38,659 nucleotides of DNA from Oscillospiraceae bacterium. Its GTDB lineage: Bacteria > Bacillota > Clostridia > Oscillospirales > Oscillospiraceae. The stretch lies in assembly GCA_017541825.1 (NCBI GenBank), contig JAFXYJ010000154.1, positions 1 through 38,659 on the forward strand, given 5' to 3'. Positions 23,421 to 30,734 of the stretch are shown piece by piece (within the stretch, counting starts at the first letter, position 1; every line of letters begins with the position of its first letter). The notes under the pieces were generated by a model. That model searched no databases, was not told where the DNA came from, and was given only the letters and a program-made list of their open reading frames with translations. The translations under genes and the position numbers were made by a program.

Positions 23421-23963
23421 ATGAAAAAGCTGTTTGATGAGATCCCCTGCCTCCGGAGCGGACGGCTGGTCCTCCGGCGGATGGAGGACCGGGACGCCGA
23501 CGCGATCCGGGCCCTGACGGCCAGCGAGCGGGTGTACCGGTATCTGCCCACGTTCCTGTTTGAAAAGCGGTACAGCGAACCGCGGGAGATGCTGCGCCGT
23601 CTGTATGGCGAATGCTTCTCCGCCGGGGAGTCGCTGATCCTGGGCGTCTGCCGCCGGGAGGACGACGGTCTTTGCGGCCTGGCGGAGTTTTACGGCTACA
23701 AGGACGCGATCCGCAAGGTCAGCGTCGGTTACCGGCTGCTGGAGAGCGCCTGGGGGCAGGGGATCGCCACCGAGGCGCTGGGGCTCATGATCGACTACCT
23801 CTACGGCGAGACAGACATCGAGATCGTCACCGCCAGCACCATGATCGAAAACCTGGCCTCCGCCAACGTGCTGCGCAAGAACGGGTTCTCCCTGGTCGTG
23901 CACGCGGTGGACGAGGATTGGGGCTACGACGCGCCGACGGTCGCGGACAAGTGGATCCGCTGA
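23421..23963 (+). CDS. GNAT family N-acetyltransferase (RimJ/RimL-like)
   Basis: A 180-residue acyl-CoA acetyltransferase. The N-terminus RSGRLVLRRMEDRDADAIRAL is the RimJ/RimL beta1-alpha1 block. The acetyl-CoA motif A is VSVGYRLLESAWGQGIATEAL (V..GY.l....wGqGiatEA). ASANVLRKNGF is motif B. The substrate is probably a protein N-terminus or a small amine and cannot be assigned. The ATG 23421 ribosome site is weak; an upstream frame to 23334 gives a low-complexity Arg/Val N-terminus and is less likely. The 141 bases before it hold only a short CCTCC/GGAGG hairpin. Confidence 0.88.
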   Translation: MKKLFDEIPCLRSGRLVLRRMEDRDADAIRALTASERVYRYLPTFLFEKRYSEPREMLRRLYGECFSAGESLILGVCRREDDGLCGLAEFYGYKDAIRKVSVGYRLLESAWGQGIATEALGLMIDYLYGETDIEIVTASTMIENLASANVLRKNGFSLVVHAVDEDWGYDAPTVADKWIR

Positions 23964-24018
23964 CCCGCCGGGGCGGAGAAGCGTTCACAGTATTACATTT
24001 GCGGAAAGGAAACAAACC

Positions 24019-25503
24019 ATGATCGCAACAATCGGAAAACGGAGCCTTGCGCTGCTCCTGGTGATCGGCCTGCTCTTCTCCCTCGCCGCCTGCGGAAAGC
24101 GGCCTGAGACCGCGGCGTCCCCGTCTCCGGCGGCCGGCGCCCCGTCCGCGGGCGTCTATGAAAGCGGCGGCCTGAAGCTGACGGTCCCCGCGGAATACGA
24201 GGCCCAGGTGACCGTGACGACCGGGGAGGACCCGCTTTTTTCCGTCTCGGAGATCGCCTCCGTGGAGGCGGCGAAGAGCGCATACCCCGACAGTTACGAG
24301 GGCGCGGGCTGGCTCTTTGACATCACCCGGGTCACGGAGCGGGAGCTGCATGAGATGCTCTGCCGCGACATGTCCGGCCTGCGGGTCTTCGCCCGGGACG
24401 GGAGCGGTCTTTACTATATCCTCAACACGCCCACCGACGTGCGCATCGAGCGCGCGGGCGAGATCACCCAGAGCGACATCGACGCCTGGAGCGCCCTGTC
24501 CGGCTGGGCCGGCACGGCGGGAGAGAGCTTCGCCGCGGACAACGGCCTGACGCCCTGCCGCTTCGGCAACACGGAGCTGGAAATGCTCCTGGCGCGGATC
24601 GCCTGGGCGGGTGAGACGAACTACCAGCTCGGCGGCCTCGAATTCGGCCTGCTCACGCCCGCGGGGACCGAGACCGCGGCCTTTGCCGCGGAGATCCTCG
24701 AGCGCGCGCCGCTGGAGTATGTCGACCGGACCGAGACGCCCGACGGCGAATACCTCTACATGAACGATCTCACCGACGGCGGACGCTACGAATTCTTCCC
24801 CGGGGAGGGCGGCTGCTTCGTCCGCGAGCTCCGCGGGGGCTATGCTGTCATGTACCGCGCCGCGGGGGATGCCGACATCGCGGAGATCGTGGCCCGCTGG
24901 TATGAGGCGCTGTCGGCCTGCGCCGCGCCCGCTGCTGACGAGGCCGCCTATCAGGCGGCGGTCAGCGCCGTGCTCGACGAGTTCGCGGCCCTGGATCAGG
25001 CGGCCCTGGAGAATTATGACGAGGCCGCTCATCCGGAGCTGCCCTGGTACACCGCGATGATCGCCAACACCGTGCGCAGCAATCTCTACTACGCCTTCTA
25101 CGACTTTGACGGCAACGGCGTCGACGAGCTGGTGATCGCGGCCGGCGACGACACCTACCGGCAGCCGGAGGCGATCTACGCCTTCGACGGCACGAAGATG
25201 GTGTACCTGTGCAAAGAACAGCCGCTTGGCGAACGCTGCGCGCTGACTTACTTCCGGGACGGCCTGTTCGCCGTCCGGGGCTCCGGCAGCGCCTTTTCCG
25301 GCGAGACGGCCATCTGGCGGATCGCCGCGGACGGCTTTGGCACGGAGATGGTCGAGATCATGGCCTACGAGTTCAAGGACGAGAACACCGTCGAGTACAC
25401 GCCCAAACTCGGAAACATGACCGCCGAGGAGTATGAGGCGGGCGACTATCTGCGCGGCTTCGACCTGCCGCTGGATTACACGCTGTTCGCGTCCGGGGGC
25501 TGA
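24019..25503 (+). CDS. Lipoprotein with a Ca-binding-like DxDGNG motif, 494 aa
   Basis: The signal peptide is followed by lipobox SLAAC (C25) and a Ser/Pro/Ala-rich linker, so this is a surface lipoprotein. Residues about 48-290 form a domain I do not recognise (VYESGGLKLTVPAEYEAQVTV onwards). The C-terminal part from about 300 carries YDFDGNGVDELVIAAGDD, an EF-hand-like or beta-propeller calcium loop common in Oscillospiraceae surface proteins, followed by IYAFDGTKMVYL and YFRDGLFAVRG repeat-like strands. The start has GGAAAGGAAAC upstream. It is a single gene closed by a perfect terminator at 25523-25554. No enzymatic motif is seen. Confidence 0.8.
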   Translation: MIATIGKRSLALLLVIGLLFSLAACGKRPETAASPSPAAGAPSAGVYESGGLKLTVPAEYEAQVTVTTGEDPLFSVSEIASVEAAKSAYPDSYEGAGWLFDITRVTERELHEMLCRDMSGLRVFARDGSGLYYILNTPTDVRIERAGEITQSDIDAWSALSGWAGTAGESFAADNGLTPCRFGNTELEMLLARIAWAGETNYQLGGLEFGLLTPAGTETAAFAAEILERAPLEYVDRTETPDGEYLYMNDLTDGGRYEFFPGEGGCFVRELRGGYAVMYRAAGDADIAEIVARWYEALSACAAPAADEAAYQAAVSAVLDEFAALDQAALENYDEAAHPELPWYTAMIANTVRSNLYYAFYDFDGNGVDELVIAAGDDTYRQPEAIYAFDGTKMVYLCKEQPLGERCALTYFRDGLFAVRGSGSAFSGETAIWRIAADGFGTEMVEIMAYEFKDENTVEYTPKLGNMTAEEYEAGDYLRGFDLPLDYTLFASGG

Positions 25504-25522
25504 GACCGTCGGATCCGACAAA

Positions 25523-25554
25523 AAAACGGAGGCTGCTTTTGCAGCCTCCGTTTT
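25523..25554 (+). terminator. Terminator of the lipoprotein gene
   Basis: AAAACGGAGGCTGC and GCAGCCTCCGTTTT form a perfect 14-bp stem around TTTT. The A and T tails make it functional on both strands. Confidence 0.95.
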
Positions 25555-25559
25555 CTGAT

Positions 25560-25946
25560 ATCCTGAGGTTTTTGACCGGGGGTTGGTGCTTTTGCTCGGT
25601 TGTAATACTGGGCTATAGGGCAATGCGCTTTTATCCGTTTCCGGGGCAGCTCCATTCAGCTCCATTGTCGGTACGATACCGAGGTAATGCGCTTTTTTCT
25701 TTGCGTATCTTTCTTTTGAAAAGCCCAAAAGAAAGATACGCGAGAAAGAAAAGGCTCGGTGCAAGATTACAGGCGGAAGCCTCTTAACGAGATAACTCAA
25801 CAGGTATCAGCGTCGCCATACGCGCCACCCCGCTTACGCTCCGGCGCTTGGTGGGAGATTAGTTCAGGTTCCAGCCTCTCACCCTGCTGCCGCGGGTGCG
25901 TAGATTTGCCGTCGTTCTTTTTAGCCGTAGGGGCGTATGGTTTAGC
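25560..25946. repeat. Dispersed repeat element, copy C (left part)
   Basis: Same orientation as copies A and B. It holds flank units with CTCCATTGTCGG and GTAATGCGC, the 39-nt palindrome at 25703-25741, then the conserved stretch AAAGGCTCGGTGCA...CGCCACCCCGCTTACGCTCC. The copy is interrupted at about 25946 by a nested 83-bp palindromic element, after which the core hairpin region is missing. No gene is supported. Confidence 0.8.
25703..25741. repeat. 39-nt palindrome of the repeat element, copy C
   Basis: Same 15-bp stem and gaaaagccc loop as at 1969-2007. Confidence 0.95.
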
Positions 25947-26029
25947 TGTCATTCCGAGCGCAGCGAGGAATCTCTTGGGTAGAGGTAAAAGCTTCGGCCC
26001 GGAGATCCCTCGCTTCGCTCGGGATGACA
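25947..26029. mobile_element. Nested MITE-like palindrome (TGTCATTCCGAG family)
   Basis: The left end TGTCATTCCGAGCGCAGCGA and the right end GAGATCCCTCGCTTCGCTCG...GATGACA are imperfect inverted repeats of about 27 bp within 83 bp. Ends of this type are common as small dispersed palindromes in many bacterial genomes. It is inserted in copy C of the larger repeat. Confidence 0.75.
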
Positions 26030-26480
26030 CGTATGGAGATGTGACGTCGTAAACTCACGCACCACGCAGCGCCGGAGCACAGGCGGCCACCTAATCATTC
26101 CACCCACGCAGCACCGGGAGCCCAAAAACCCTCCCACCAAGCGCCGGAGCGCAAGCGGGGTGGCGCGTATGGCGACGCTGATACCTTTTGAGTGATAGAC
26201 CTAAGTGGCTTCCGCCTGCAGTCCTGCACCGAGCCTTTTCTTTCTCGCGTATCTTTCTTTTGGGCTTTTCAAAAGAAAGATACGCAAAAAAAGAAGCGCA
26301 TTACCTCGGTATCGTACTGACAATGGAGCTGGATGAGGCTGCCCCGGAAAAAGGAAAAAAGCGAATTACCTGAAAGTCGGTAAAACAATGGAGCAGAACC
26401 GGTCCACCCCGGTCACGGAAAAAAGCGCATCACCTCGGACAAGAACCGACAACCGGACAAACGCCCCAACCAAAAGTCCG
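26030..26480. repeat. Dispersed repeat element, copy D (inverted, partial)
   Basis: Reverse-complement orientation relative to A-C. CCACCAAGCGCCGGAGCGCA (26134 on) and TGGCGCGTATGGCGACGCTG match the core of copy C backwards, followed by the inverted palindrome and by reverse flank units (CAATGGAGCTGG, CAATGGAGCAGAACC, CCCCGGTCACGG). Copies C and D therefore make a long inverted repeat of roughly 200 bp arms. The 16-bp nested hairpin present in A and B is absent. No gene is supported. Confidence 0.75.
26247..26285. repeat. 39-nt palindrome of the repeat element, copy D (inverted)
   Basis: Same 15-bp stem; the loop is the complement, gggcttttc, confirming opposite orientation. Confidence 0.95.
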
Positions 26481-26549
26481 GAAAATGAAGTCGGCACAGG
26501 TTTTGTCCGCAAATGCAATTATGGGCTTTCCTTCTGCGCGCTGAGCGGT

Positions 26550-26555
26550 TACAAT
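26550..26555 (+). promoter_or_regulatory. Candidate -10 box for fumC
   Basis: TACAAT, 57 bases before the fumC ATG. There is no convincing -35 at 16-18 bases (TTTCCT region). Confidence 0.4.
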
Positions 26556-26611
26556 ACAGGAAAAGAGCATGCCGACGCCGCGGCATGACGGGAGAAAGGT
26601 GCGTTGAAGAT

Positions 26612-27976
26612 ATGGAATACAGGATCGAGCACGACACGATGGGCGAGGTCAGGATCCCCGCCGCGCATCTCTGGGGAGCGCAGACCCAGCGAAGCCTTGA
26701 GAACTTCCGCGTCGGGAGCGAGACGATGCCTGCCGAGGTGATCCGCGCCTTCGCTTATCTGAAGATCGCCGCGGCCAGGACCAACGCCTCCCTGGGGAAG
26801 CTGGACGCGGAGCGGGCCGCCGCCGTCGAGGAGGCGTGCCTGGCGATCCTCCGGGGAGAGTATCCGGAGGAGTTCCCGCTGAAGGTATGGCAGACGGGCA
26901 GCGGGACGCAGACCAACATGAACGTCAACGAGGTGATCGCCCACATCGCCGAGAGGGATCATCCGGGACTGTCCGTCCATCCCAACGATCACGTGAACAT
27001 GTCCCAGAGCTCCAACGACACCTTCCCCACGGCTCTGCACATGGCCGCGGTGCTGGCGCTGCGGGACTGCCTGTACCCCGCGCTGGAAAAGATGATCGCC
27101 ACCCTCCGGCGGCTGGAGGAGGAGAACGCGGACGTGATCAAGATCGGCCGCACGCACCTGCAGGACGCGGTCCCTCTGCGCTTTTCCCAGGAGATCAGCG
27201 GCTGGCGCGGCATGATGGAGGCCGGGCTGCGGATGCTCCGCGAGACCTCCGGCCACCTGCGGGAGCTCGCCATAGGCGGCACGGCCGTGGGTACGGGGCT
27301 CAACTGCCCCGCGGGCTTCGCGGACAAGTGCGCCGCGGAGATCTCCGCGCTGACCGGCGAGGACTTCCGTTCCGAGGCGAACAAGTTCCACGCCCTGACG
27401 GCCCGGGACGCCTGTGTGGTGACCCACGGCGCGCTCAAGGCGCTGGCAGCCGACCTCATGAAGATCGCCAACGACGTCCGCTTCCTCGCCAGCGGCCCGC
27501 GCTGCGGCTGCGGCGAGATCTCCATCCCCGAAAACGAGCCCGGCAGCTCCATCATGCCCGGCAAGGTCAATCCCACCCAGTGCGAGATGATCACGATGGC
27601 GGCGGTGCAGGTCATGGGCAACGACGCCGCGGTGGGCTTCGCGGCCTCCCAGGGCAATTTTGAGCTCAACGTCTTCCTGCCGGTGCTGGCCTACGACATG
27701 ATCCAGTCGATCCGGCTCCTGGGCGACGGCATGGCCTCCTTTGAGCGAAACTGCCTCGCGGGCCTCCGGGCCAACCGGGAGAGGATGGCCGAAAACCTCG
27801 AGCGCTCATTGATGCTGGTGACCGCGCTCTCCCCGGAGATCGGCTACGAAAACGCGGCCGCGGCGGCCCGCAAGGCCTTTGAGGAGGGCACCACGCTCAG
27901 ACAGGCCGTGCTGTCGCTGGGCTTTATGGACGCTGAGGAATACGAACGGAAGGTCAGGCCGGAGAACATGGTCTGA
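26612..27976 (+). CDS. fumC: Fumarate hydratase, class II
   Basis: Interconverts fumarate and L-malate without an iron-sulfur cluster. The 454 residues cover the full superfamily fold: TGSGTQTNMNVNEV, then HPNDHVNMSQSSNDTFPTA (the active-site region), GRTHLQDAVPLRFSQE with the catalytic histidine, and the signature GSSIMPGKVNP with the catalytic serine loop. I chose ATG 26612 because the protein then begins at YRIEHDTMGEV as in other FumC; AAAGG lies 12 bases upstream. The in-frame ATG 26585 is an alternative. It is a single gene between the repeat cluster and a perfect bidirectional terminator. Confidence 0.96.
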   Translation: MEYRIEHDTMGEVRIPAAHLWGAQTQRSLENFRVGSETMPAEVIRAFAYLKIAAARTNASLGKLDAERAAAVEEACLAILRGEYPEEFPLKVWQTGSGTQTNMNVNEVIAHIAERDHPGLSVHPNDHVNMSQSSNDTFPTALHMAAVLALRDCLYPALEKMIATLRRLEEENADVIKIGRTHLQDAVPLRFSQEISGWRGMMEAGLRMLRETSGHLRELAIGGTAVGTGLNCPAGFADKCAAEISALTGEDFRSEANKFHALTARDACVVTHGALKALAADLMKIANDVRFLASGPRCGCGEISIPENEPGSSIMPGKVNPTQCEMITMAAVQVMGNDAAVGFAASQGNFELNVFLPVLAYDMIQSIRLLGDGMASFERNCLAGLRANRERMAENLERSLMLVTALSPEIGYENAAAAARKAFEEGTTLRQAVLSLGFMDAEEYERKVRPENMV

Positions 27977-28006
27977 TCCCCGGTGAGCGCGGCAGGTCCC
28001 ACAATC

Positions 28007-28038
28007 AAAAAGGCACGGCCGTACGGCCGTGCCTTTTT
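28007..28038. terminator. Bidirectional terminator between fumC and the TIR-Sel1 gene
   Basis: AAAAAGGCACGGCC (28007-28020), GTAC, GGCCGTGCCTTTTT (28025-28038): a perfect palindrome with A and T tails, 30 bases past fumC and 13 past the convergent TIR-Sel1 stop. Confidence 0.97.
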
Positions 28039-28051
28039 ATGCTGAATGGTC

Positions 28052-29437
28052 TTATTCGGCTTCCTTGAGCCGGGCGCTGCAGCGGAAGTAGGCGTCCCGG
28101 CAGCCGAGACTGCCGCTGTTGTAACCCTCCAGGTACTTCTGCGCGGCGACGGAGATGTCCTTCTCCACGCCCTGCCCCAGCTCATAGGCGCGGCCGAGAG
28201 CGGTCTTGGCCCGCTGCAGGCTGTACTTCTGGCCGAAGACCGGGGCCTTTTCGCCCTCGGAGAAATAACGGACGGAGGCCTCGTAATCCACGTCGCAGCC
28301 CCAGCCGTGGTAGAGCATGTCGCCGATCTTGTTGTAGCAGTTGTAGTCGCCCATCTGCGCGCCTTTTTCATAGCACTCCCGGGCTTTGCCGTAATCCTGC
28401 TCCACGGCCAGACCGTCGCGGTAATACTTGCCCCAGCTCCGCCAGCCGTAGATATACTTCTGTTCCAGCGCCAGGTTGGCGTACATGATGGCCAGGTCGT
28501 AGCTCTGTTCCACGCCGTCGCCGTAATAGTAGTTGGAGGACATGATGTACTGGGCCCTGGCGTTGCCCCGCCGGGCACACTCCTCGTACAGCGCGGCGCT
28601 GCGGGCGAGATCCCGCTCGCAGCCGTAACGGCCCTGCCAGTACAGGTTCCCCAGATAGAGCTTCGCGGGGATCGAGCCGCTGTCTGCCAGCTCCCGGATG
28701 CGGTCCAGGATGGGACGGCAGAACTCCTCGTCCGGATCGTCCCAGGTCTCGGTGACCTGATCCTCCAGCTTCATCTCCAGCAGATAGAACTCCGCGTCCG
28801 GATCGCCGCGGTATTCCGCCGTGCGGAAGTAATGCCGCGCCTTTTGCCGGTCGACGGCGCAGGGGCCGCCGAACAGATATGCCATCCCGAGGATGACGGC
28901 GTTGTCCGGCTCATAGCAGTCGGAAAACCGGCCCTGATTCTCGAAAAGGAGCAGGTCCCGCATCTTCCGGTTCACGCTCTCGGAAAACTCGTTGCCGAAG
29001 CCCACCGCCGCCTGTCCGTGGCCGGAGGACTCGTCACCCTGCCCGAACACGCTCAGCAGGCTCTCCTCGAACTGGCTGTCGGAGCTGCGCAGATGCCAGA
29101 ACAGACTGTGATAGCGCTGCAGGATCATATCCAGATCATCGGGGATATCCACGTCCTCGATCCAGATGGGCAGGATCTTTTTGTGCAGCTTTTTGGCGTA
29201 TTCCACCTCGTCCTGCACCCAGTCGGAGGCGACCGACGCCTGGGAGAGGAGGATGATGAAATAGCTCGACTCCCGGATCACGGAGGCGATCTTTTTCCGG
29301 TAGACCTCGCCGGGGACCAGGCCTTTGTCATACCAGACGGAAAAGCCGGGCTGCCGCTCCAGTATGTCGTTGATCCTGGAGCATATGTCACGGTCCCTGT
29401 GGGAATAACTGATAAAGATCGACTTGTTGTCTTCCAT
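28052..29437 (-). CDS. TIR domain protein with Sel1-like repeats
   Basis: A 461-residue cytoplasmic protein. Residues 1-135 form a TIR domain: SIFISYSHRDRDI at the start, WYDKGLVPGE (the BB-loop region), and SDWVQDEVEYAKK, where E77 sits four residues after W73 as the catalytic Glu does in NAD-cleaving TIRs. From about 180 to the end are Sel1-like/TPR repeats (ILGMAYLFGGPCAVDRQKA, LYLGNLYWQGRYGCERDLA, NKIGDMLYHGWGCDVDYEA and others), a protein-interaction scaffold. ATG 29437 has AAAGGAT upstream; the ATG nine bases earlier overlaps that site. It lies 47 bases after the cystatin-like lipoprotein gene, last in the minus-strand run, before a strong terminator. TIR-Sel1 proteins could act in defence or signalling; nothing here decides. 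Confidence 0.88.
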   Translation of the reverse strand: MEDNKSIFISYSHRDRDICSRINDILERQPGFSVWYDKGLVPGEVYRKKIASVIRESSYFIILLSQASVASDWVQDEVEYAKKLHKKILPIWIEDVDIPDDLDMILQRYHSLFWHLRSSDSQFEESLLSVFGQGDESSGHGQAAVGFGNEFSESVNRKMRDLLLFENQGRFSDCYEPDNAVILGMAYLFGGPCAVDRQKARHYFRTAEYRGDPDAEFYLLEMKLEDQVTETWDDPDEEFCRPILDRIRELADSGSIPAKLYLGNLYWQGRYGCERDLARSAALYEECARRGNARAQYIMSSNYYYGDGVEQSYDLAIMYANLALEQKYIYGWRSWGKYYRDGLAVEQDYGKARECYEKGAQMGDYNCYNKIGDMLYHGWGCDVDYEASVRYFSEGEKAPVFGQKYSLQRAKTALGRAYELGQGVEKDISVAAQKYLEGYNSGSLGCRDAYFRCSARLKEAE

Positions 29438-29484
29438 GTGCGGCATCCTTTCTCCGGCTTCCCGCCGGGGTGCGGGTACGGCGC

Positions 29485-30207
29485 TCAGGCCGCTTGCGGT
29501 CCGACGATCTCCAGAATGTCCGTGGACTGGACGCTGACGTTCCCCTGGAGATCCCGGTAGAGATGGAGGAAGCAGTAATAGGGCCGGGCCTCGGGGGCGA
29601 CGGTCCTGGCCTGGCAGAGCACGCAGTAGTTCATGCCGGAGACCACCTGCTCGCCGGTCACCGTGACAGGGGTGTAGTCCACGCCCAGCAGCGTCTCGGC
29701 GGCCTTCGCAAAGGCGGCGAGGCCCTCGTCCTCGCTCTCGGGCACGGACCAGCCGCCGGCAAGACCTTCGGCGCTGCCGGCGTCGGCGTCGTACCGGCCG
29801 TCCGGCGTGATGCCGTCGATGCCCAGGATCTCCGTGCCGCCGTCGAGCGCCTCATAGACGTAGACGATGGCGAAATAAGGCTTCGCGTCGGGGTAGACCA
29901 CCCGGGCGCGGCAGAAATAGGCGCGGTTCGTTCCGGACACCACCTGGCGGGCGAGGCAGGCAGCGGGCTCATAGCTCACGCCCGAAAGCCCCTCCATGGC
30001 TTTGGCGAACACGGCGGAGGTCTCGTCGGTGAGCGCAAAGGACTCCTCGGCGTCCCACCCGCCGGTCACGGGACCCTCCGCGGGCGCGGTCTCGGGCTCG
30101 GTGGCGGGCGCGGCCTGCGTGCCGCCGGAGGCGGAGCCGCAGCCGGCCAGGAGCGCCGCGGCCAGCAGTACGCTCAGCAGGATGGACAGATGATTCTTTT
30201 TGTACAC
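29485..30207 (-). CDS. Lipoprotein with two tandem cystatin-like domains
   Basis: A 240-residue surface lipoprotein with lipobox LLAGC (C23) and a Pro/Glu/Ala-rich linker, then two homologous units (about 49-130 and 151-235). Each starts GGW, has a helix ending LxGVxYxP, then QVVSG (88-92 and 187-191) followed by N and an aromatic, then ARxVxPxAxPY and a final strand pair. Gly-Gly at the N-terminus, a helix and QVVSG-N-Y is the cystatin pattern (animal cystatins have QVVAGTNY), so I predict a cystatin fold; inhibition of a cysteine protease is inference. GTG 30207 is chosen because AAGGAG lies ten bases upstream; GTG 30216 is too close. It sits inside the peptide-export locus, downstream of the LysM precursor. 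Confidence 0.72.
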   Translation of the reverse strand: MYKKNHLSILLSVLLAAALLAGCGSASGGTQAAPATEPETAPAEGPVTGGWDAEESFALTDETSAVFAKAMEGLSGVSYEPAACLARQVVSGTNRAYFCRARVVYPDAKPYFAIVYVYEALDGGTEILGIDGITPDGRYDADAGSAEGLAGGWSVPESEDEGLAAFAKAAETLLGVDYTPVTVTGEQVVSGMNYCVLCQARTVAPEARPYYCFLHLYRDLQGNVSVQSTDILEIVGPQAA

Positions 30208-30315
30208 AGGGATCACACTCCTTCAGAAAAACAGGAAAGCACGATACAGCCCGTCCTGCGGAAGCTCCGACACGACGCGCCGTATCCTGCCTTGCTGTCC
30301 GGCGATGTACCTCAG

Positions 30316-30345
30316 CCCCGCTGCGCCGGCACCGGCGCAGCGGGG
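30316..30345 (-). other. Stable hairpin after the LysM precursor gene
   Basis: CCCCGCTGCGCCGG (30316-30329) and its exact complement (30332-30345) are 21 bases past the LysM precursor stop and have no T-run. The position suggests an mRNA 3'-end stabiliser or attenuator between a precursor gene and downstream genes. A similar pair of hairpins follows the CW_7 precursor. Confidence 0.7.
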
Positions 30346-30366
30346 ATCGGCAGTACAATGAGCGGA

Positions 30367-30642
30367 TCAGCGGATGATCGTCGGGTAGATGACGATCTGC
30401 TGGCCGGCATAGATCGTGTTGATGTTCTTGATCTTGTCGGGATTCCAGAGCATGATCTTCTCGGGGGTCACGCCGAAACGGATCGCGATGCCGGAGAGGG
30501 CGTCGCCCGGGGCGATCTTGTAGAGGATGCAGGTGCCGTTGTGGACATAGGTGCCCTTCGCGTACGCTTCCCAGCCGCCGTAGCCGCCCTGAACGGACGC
30601 AACATCTTCATCGTTGATCGGGGTCTTGACTTCGTCTGCCAT
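30367..30642 (-). CDS. Double-glycine-leader precursor carrying a LysM domain
   Basis: A 91-residue protein. Residues 1-20 read like a bacteriocin leader: acidic, INDEDVASVQGG, ending in the Gly-Gly that C39 peptidases cut after (G19-G20). The mature part would be 71 residues starting YGGWEAYAKG and containing one LysM motif (about 39-88: YKIAPGDALSGIAIRFGVTP, then WNPDKIKNINTIYAGQQIVI). LysM binds GlcNAc in peptidoglycan. There is no Sec signal, so export must use another route, which the C39-ABC transporter of the same run can supply. GGAGGAATTC precedes the ATG. The cargo is a wall-binding module and not a membrane-active peptide, which is unusual for this leader type. Confidence 0.85.
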   Translation of the reverse strand: MADEVKTPINDEDVASVQGGYGGWEAYAKGTYVHNGTCILYKIAPGDALSGIAIRFGVTPEKIMLWNPDKIKNINTIYAGQQIVIYPTIIR

Positions 30643-30659
30643 TTTTGAATTCCTCCGTT

Positions 30660-30667
30660 AAATGTAT
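30660..30667 (-). promoter_or_regulatory. ATACATTT motif 17 bases before the LysM precursor start
   Basis: ATACATTT on the minus strand ends exactly 17 bases before the ATG. The identical octamer is at the same distance before the CW_7 precursor (34319-34326). It is too close to be a promoter -10, so it may be a translation or operator element; chance is not excluded. Confidence 0.4.
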
Positions 30668-30734
30668 TCACAAAAGAACGGGGCGCTGCGGTCACCGGTC
30701 TTAATGTGTTCAGATTTGATCCGCCGGCCCGGGA

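Noticed and set aside
26030-26480. Possible small protein genes within repeat copy D
   Set aside because: The open frames (for example 26188-26373) are the reverse of the repeat and share its palindrome; nothing suggests translation.
30217-30366. Additional GG-leader peptide between the LysM precursor and the lipoprotein
   Set aside because: No open frame with a ribosome site and GG motif on the minus strand; the region holds only the stable hairpin.
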